Source: Metellina segmentata
Lineage: Eukaryota > Arthropoda > Arachnida > Araneae > Tetragnathidae
Direction of reading: 5' to 3'
Length of the DNA: 64,000 bases
Assembly: GCA_947359465.1 (NCBI GenBank)
Contig: OX375881.1
Span: 28,685,742 to 28,749,741, forward strand
The first letter of the stretch is position 1; each line of letters starts with the position of its first letter. The translations under genes were made by a program, and so were the position numbers. Below the pieces are notes generated by a model that was not told the DNA's origin, searched no databases, and saw only the letters and a list, made by a program, of their open reading frames with translations. This document shows positions 58,431 to 64,000 of this stretch, one piece after another.

Positions 58431-58852
58431 TGGCAAATGGCGAGACATCTCTTTGAGATAACCACCAGAAGGGTTACGAAAATGTTTACTTTTTCTATTA
58501 ATTTCACTGGATCCTTTTCGTTTTTTCTATCTGCCAGATGATACACACTCATGATGAAACCTGTTCTGAAATATTCAGATATTCGAATACGAGGCAAAAT
58601 GTATTTCGGGGAATGCCCGTGAGATTCTATCCCTTCTTAAAGTATTTTTCACAATAAAATATTAAAAAATACATACTAGTGAAGTATTAGCCTGGAGTGT
58701 CAAACAGGCAGTTGGGCTAATGAAAAAGGTCGAACCAAGTTTGACCCTTAATTATTGAAGGATGTTGCATGCGGTATATATATATATATATAGGTATCTA
58801 ATATTTAACAACACTAACTGTAAACCAATCTTTTATTTAGTACACTCTAACC
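58431..58852. other. No gene recognised; short (TA)n at 58777-58792
   Basis: AT-rich DNA only. Confidence 0.45.
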
Positions 58853-59060
58853 CAGGGATTCCCAACCGGTGGTACGCGTACCACTGGTGGTACGAGGCAA
58901 CGTTTCAGGTGGTACGCAAAGATGATATGAACGACCCAAATATTCTACGAAGTTTGTTCGATTTTTTAGTATGTACAACCACGTTATGCTATTTTTTATG
59001 CCATTTGTTACTAGTTACTTATGTAAGAGTGGTTTTCTGAACTTTTGTATATAAAAAAAT

Positions 59061-59216
59061 AAATATAGAAACAGAGTTAGTGTTGAAGAGGACTTAAGAG
59101 TGAAGTTAAGCTCCATTGCTCCTGATATTGATATTTTAATGAAAGACAAACAACAAGTGTCGCACCAAATATTGATTTTTGATTATGTTAATCTTTGTTT
59201 GCTTAGTTTGTACTAA
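59061..59216 (+). pseudogene. hAT transposase C-terminal fragment
   Basis: The frame reads KYRNRVSVEEDLRVKLSSIA then PDIDILMKDKQQVSHQIL and stops at TAA 59214. The pattern NRL.VE.DLR..LS...PDI..L...KQ...SH is the usual C-terminal end of ZBED5/SCAND3-like (Charlie-type) hAT transposases. The rest of the protein, including BED finger and catalytic core, is missing. The fragment fits the left-end terminal repeat at 58853. Confidence 0.75.
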
Positions 59217-59350
59217 TTATTTAAACTGATTTGTTTTTAGACCTGTGAGTAAAAAATAAAACTGTGATTTTCAATAATCGTTTTATTTTTTCCTTTATCA
59301 AAACATCATTAATACAAAATACAAGTGCATTAATAATAAAATATGAAGCT

Positions 59351-60003
59351 TCTATATATATAATTCTCTTACGTGGCACCCAAAAAAGACGTTATTTGTA
59401 ATCGCGTTTTGGCAACACTGTACGATTGTTTGTTTATCGCGAAGTCTCGCGCATCGATTGAATTTATAGCGTTATCGGATGAAATTTTATTGAAAAAAAA
59501 AGGGAAATTTTAATGAGCTGTTGCAATTAGTTTATAATAGAAATCAAATACAGCGGAGGATCTTTTCAGGGCCATTTAAAAAACGGTCCTTTTCAGAGCC
59601 AACAATTATAGTTCAACAAGACGCTTGCACTACAACTTTCGACAACAAACTCGATGAAAAGGTGTGGGTCGTTTGAGTGCTGGGAAAATGTACACGCAAA
59701 CAACATGCTGAGTATTCAATTTCCAAAGCAACGCTCATATTTCGAGTCAAAATTTGCACAGAGCTTTTATTTAAATTCTGATTTTAGAGATACTGTATAT
59801 ATTTTTTCTGTAATGCACAGCAAATTTAGATTTGAAAAACATTTTTTTGGTAACATATTTTGTAAACAATCCCTTCTGCTAGGACACATGTCTTCATTGA
59901 GGCGAGCTAAGCGAGCATATGTTCGCGCAGCGAACCAATGAGGATTGCGAAGCAATCCTCCGGGGGTTGGCGAGCGTTAGCGAGCAGGGGGCAGGGCCCC
60001 TAG
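59351..60003 (+). mobile_element. Helitron family H2, copy 3
   Basis: It starts TCTATATATATAATTCTCTT (59351) and ends with the multi-hairpin tail and CTAG at 60003 before T. The base before TC is T instead of A, the one departure from the A|T rule among the three copies. The terminal hairpin carries one mismatch (AGGGGGC-AG-GGCCCCT). It inserted into the hAT relic, so it is younger than that element. At 653 bp it is non-autonomous. Confidence 0.87.
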
Positions 60004-60155
60004 TTCTTAGTATTTGAATTAAAATAAAACAAGCCATTGGGCACTTTTCTGACATTAGATATATGTTTGTAAAAAAATATAGGACTGGTTGCACGCCAAA
60101 AATTTCTAAAAATTTCAAGTGGTACTCAGTTATTAAAAGGTTGGGAAAGATCGCC

Positions 60156-61440
60156 ACACACGCTTCTCCGATATGAAATACCTTGTTTTCATAAATAAAT
60201 GGAACATAAATATTAGTTAATAAATGGTTGTATCCAGTATCGTCTATTTTGTTTCACAAAAGATACTTTTTTTTTGCATCAAGTAAGAGAAATAAACACG
60301 TTTTCTTCGATAGAATATTTATCGCAAATGGCGCAAAATAAGATTTTGCGTCATTTTACGGTTTTGTTGGTTTGATTACGTTGTTTCACGGTTATTTCAC
60401 GGTTCAAAGTTGGGCTTCGGTGCCGCAGCGGCGCCGCACGTTGAAAAATCGGATGTGTGCACCGGACCTAATAGTTCTTGATCGTTTAAGGAAGGAGGAG
60501 GATTTATAATAATGTAATTCGCAAATCGTTAGCACTTGCATAATAAATACAATAATTCTAGAATTCCTGAAAAATACGTTTTATATAGTGTTCAAATTTG
60601 ATATTCGGTAGCGATAACTACAATTAATATCAATCTACGAATAGCGTCTTTCTATGTAGAGATGTGATCCATGAAAGAGAAACTAACTTTAACGTTAAAT
60701 ATCTCGGGATATATTGATAGTAAAGTCGTGAAATTTTACAGATAGATTATTTAAACGCAAAATATGAATACGGTGTTTCCATTTAAAATGTTGTTGTTTG
60801 TGCAAAAATTGATATAAAGACGTCCCCTGATGCAACGTTTTTGGATTTCAATTTGTAGAGGATGTTATTCTCTATTGAATACCTTTGAATTTGCTTTAGT
60901 ATGAATAGTGCTCAAAATAGAGGAAGTGGTTCGTATTTTTTCCGCGGCTGTACGTACAAAAAACAGATATTGTAACACATCACGTTGCAATCTTGTTAAA
61001 CATGTTAAAGTTTTTAAACAGACTAATTAAATGTATGCTTTTTTGGGGGAAAATAATTAACTTTCCATTGATAATATTATAACATTTTATTACTCTATAT
61101 GACTCAAAAAAGACTTAATTTAGTTTGAGTGTGAATATGCAATGTCTAAAAAACTGGTTTTTTATTTTACTATGAGTGTGAAATTTATATATATTTAGTT
61201 ACGTTCTTCTCCGTTTGTACCTTCTCATTTGAATATTTCTGTCTCGGCATTCATTGTAAATACTTTCCCAGGCTGTCTTCGATAACATGCTTAGCCCTGT
61301 TGCATATAGAAATAAAATATGTTCTATGTGGTCACGTGTACGAGCATATCACTGTAATGTTCTATTCTTATCTTGGTATTTAAATATTCGAATTTTTGTG
61401 AAAATACTTCGAAATCTTCGACAATTCGTCAATTGATTCG
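60156..61440. other. No gene recognised
   Basis: AT-rich DNA with no recognised ends. A G+C-richer spot (GTGCCGCAGCGGCGCCGCAC) lies near 60420-60440. Confidence 0.4.
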
Positions 61441-61449
61441 TTTGATGCA

Positions 61450-61860
61450 TTGTGTTTACAGAAGATTAAGCTGAAATGCTCTCCATTTAAATCACTTATA
61501 GGAGAATAAAGTTCGTTGAAACTCATTAGAAGACAACGCAAATTTATTTCGAACGCCCACTCCAAATCCAAAGTGAAAAATAGGAGACATTTTAAAAGTC
61601 TCTCTTCATTTAATGAAAAACCTGCGAATGCAAAGAGAGGAAAGTTTAGCACCGCCTGGTTGGGGAAATTATCTTCCCATCTATCCGATGTAAAAGAGGC
61701 ATAAATAATGCAGGAAGTCTTCTCTACACCTGTTCGCAGACAGAAAGCTTTAATAGCTGCCTGCGACCGCGACTAATGGGGGACTGAGCAACACTCCCTG
61801 CTACTTTTTAGTCTGAACTTCCACATTCTCTGGAGATTCGAAATCAGTTAATATCGATCG
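61450..61860. other. Less AT-rich, non-repetitive patch
   Basis: It includes GCTTTAATAGCTGCCTGC and GACTAATGGGGGACTGAG. Overlapping 90- and 62-residue frames lie on opposite strands. Neither frame resembles a known protein, and the patch matches no transposon here. It is one of the few places where conserved non-coding DNA is plausible. Confidence 0.25.
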
Positions 61861-64000
61861 CTTGAATTGCAAATGATTCGGAAAGAACTTGGTTGCTGCC
61901 AGTTAGTTACAACGTAGTAAAGCGATGGTAAATGAAATTTTTGTTTTATTGGAGAACAATGAAGCAACCAATGTCTCGATCGTGTGATAGAATTGAATAT
62001 TTTCCAAGAACAAAATAATCTGATAAACAGCACATTTAGAAAAAACAATAAAAAAAAATTCAACATTCTACATTTTAAGCATTTGCTCTAAAAGGTTTTT
62101 CAATAAACAGCAGAAACTCTAAACCAGCTATCCCAATAATGGCCCCACCAAATTTGCATACACTCTTGGCCGCTGATACCAGTATTCTGTTTAAAAAAAT
62201 TCTAAACCATCCAATCGCATTTATGTCTATGGTCTAGAGAAATATTGATAGAGTTCTTCCATTCCTATATTACCTCTAAAGTGTTATAACTGTGATGACA
62301 GACAACGCAATTTAGATGTATGTCAAATTTGGTTCGAAAGAAAATGACGTTCCATTTAAGTTTTAAATTAATAGAAATTACTCCTTAATACAAAATAAAA
62401 TAAGACAAAATATATTCTCGGGAAACTCATAAAAAAATAATAATTTCAAAATAATAATTATTGTTCTTTTAGAGGTAAGGTACTCAAAGATCAAGCAAAA
62501 CAGTCGAACATTATCAAACATGCATTCATGGTTGCATTATGAAATAATGTGTAAATGAAGAAACAAAGTGTGAAAATTAGTGAGAGCTTAATCCTGCATA
62601 ATTCTTCTTCACATTCTAGAATTAATTTCCAGTTTTCGTAATTCGAAAAGTTACTAAACAAGCTTTCTATATTTTAGGTGAAATAGTTTTTTCAACACTA
62701 AAACAATTCAATATAAAAATATGAAACCTTTTCGTGTGTGTTTGTATCTTTTGTGTACTTCAATTGTAAACAATAACTTAAAGAAGATTGGCACGCTTCC
62801 AAAAACATTCTTTCCTCAAGAATATAAAAATCCTTAGTCCAAATATGAGTTTGAAACTGTAATTCATGATAAAAACATTCATATTTTTTATCTGAATTTT
62901 TATATAAATTTACTATAAAAATAACCATTGTATAAAAGCGTAAAATATAGAATTATATTTACCTTAGACATACTTAATATAGGTGGTTTTATTGAATGCA
63001 CACACAATAGTGTTAATAAATTGAAGAAATCACGCATTTATTTTATTTTACATCTTTGTAGTCCACTTCTGAAAAACTTTTATTGTGTACTTTATATGAG
63101 AATTTATTTGATACATCTAACTACTTATTTAAAAATTAATTTCCTATTATATTCTTTTTTCCTGAATTATGTCATTATTAAAAATTATTTTATCTTGTAA
63201 GAACAACAGTAGAAATTTTCACTGTACTTCTATTATTCTTTACCATTGCATTGACACAACAAGTATAGTTCAGTTGTAGACAATGCCCTTAAAAAATTTC
63301 GAGGAAAGTCCTTTATTTAGATAAGGCTTTTTCTTTTAAACTTGTAATATTATAAATTCAGGTTACGAAGGATACGAGAGAATACACACCTATGCGATGC
63401 AAACGGCTTGTAATAAGATAACCTAGTTGTAACATTACTCTTGCAAATGCCGGACATTGCATACATTTTTGCATGAATGGATCAAACATTACATCAAATA
63501 CTGGTTTTTAAAACTTTTGTGAAAGCATAGACAGAAACTAAATTTGAATGAAAATGTTTGATTTAGATATATTTTCTCTTATTCAAATTTCTGCAACTGT
63601 GCACATCAAAATAATTTTTAACTTATTATTACATGTATAGCTTAAATTTGATACGCATTAAAATTTCATAGGAATAAATTATAGCCCTGATGATAATAAA
63701 TTGCATTTCCACTATCCCTGAAAAAATTAATTTGTGTTTAATATTTTTAATTGTCTATTAAAAAAATAAATATTAATATAGAAACTATTTATTGCTTTAC
63801 TATTGAAAAGGGGTGTACCACATTTTTAACAAAGTGTATTTCTGATAATATAACATCAATTTATTCATACAAGCCCATGTTCTGATGCTATTCGCATGTT
63901 CATGATCAAAACTCTTTATTTACACTGTTATACATTGCTTTAAAATGCATAGTTTCTAAAAGTTGTACTTAATGACTATTCGTAATAAAACAAAGTATAT
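61861..64000. other. AT-rich terminal interval, nothing recognised
   Basis: Short Ile/Leu/Tyr-rich frames (for example 62928-63200) are typical chance readings in A+T-rich DNA. No repeat termini or RNA features were seen. Confidence 0.45.

Larger units (their letters stand above)
58853..60155 (+). mobile_element. hAT element relic, split by a Helitron
   Basis: The left end CAGGGATTCCCAACCGGTGG is followed by the inverted motif GGTACGCGTACCACTGGTGG, characteristic of one hAT group. The right end, in decayed form, lies near 60110-60155 (AAGTGGTACTCAG then AAGGTTGGGAAAGATC). Between them only the C-terminus of a transposase remains. H2 Helitron copy 3 sits inside (59351-60003). The 8 bp left of the element are CTCTAACC; a matching right copy was not found. 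Confidence 0.75.

Noticed and set aside
57997..58461. 154-residue repetitive protein SNDEISRPSRS.QFS
   Set aside because: The frame is produced by a tandem repeat whose unit lengths are multiples of three. The first part shows no domain and no splice or promoter context.

Overview
The window looks like a gene-poor, AT-rich stretch of an animal nuclear genome. The organism is most likely an arthropod, and an arachnid such as a spider is my best guess. That guess rests on the mixture of Tc1/mariner, hAT, Helitron and tRNA-derived SINE families; no host gene supports it. I found no host protein-coding exon, rRNA or standalone functional tRNA that I can defend. Nearly everything recognisable is transposon-derived, and most long reading frames are transposase relics or chance frames in low-complexity DNA.

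Layout. 0.7-4.8 kb: three Tc1-like elements end to end, the second sitting at the decayed 3' end of the first. 4.8-8.3 kb: AT-rich DNA with a promoter-like patch, a (TA)n tract and copies of a small dispersed repeat. 8.3-10.8 kb: three SINEs of different families around a 655-bp fold-back element made of two Tc1 3' halves. 13.1-13.9 kb: a 20-bp minisatellite. 16.2-19.0 kb: an internally deleted mariner-like element, an inverted pair of short TIR elements and a Tc1 scrap. 22.8-24.8 kb: a DD41D Tc1/mariner element split by a 729-bp TTAA-flanked MITE. 25.5 kb: the best preserved SINE. 27.6-28.0 kb: a three-unit tandem repeat. 28.7-31.2 and 41.2-44.1 kb: one Helitron family; the copy at 41-44 kb carries a hAT MITE with a perfect 8-bp target duplication. 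38.8-39.3, 47.1-47.7 and 59.4-60.0 kb: a second Helitron family with an unusual multi-hairpin 3' tail. 44.1-45.4 kb: an almost open mariner transposase whose second catalytic Asp is Gly. 50.1-51.4 kb: a second DD41D copy, which preserves the empty site of the MITE. 52.3-53.7 kb: a ~155-bp satellite with a palindrome at each unit junction. 56.3-57.2 kb: a recent 433-bp tandem duplication. 58.2-58.4 kb: a minisatellite built on a 16-bp palindrome. 58.9-60.2 kb: a hAT relic split by a Helitron.

The elements do not form a pathway. What the window records is a sequence of insertions, several of which can be ordered from nesting, target duplications and an empty paralogous site. A few less AT-rich patches (5.65-5.79, 51.55-52.02, 55.64-55.93, 57.55-57.95, 61.45-61.86 kb) are the only candidates for conserved or regulatory host DNA. 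All calls come from reading the sequence by eye; no database search was run.
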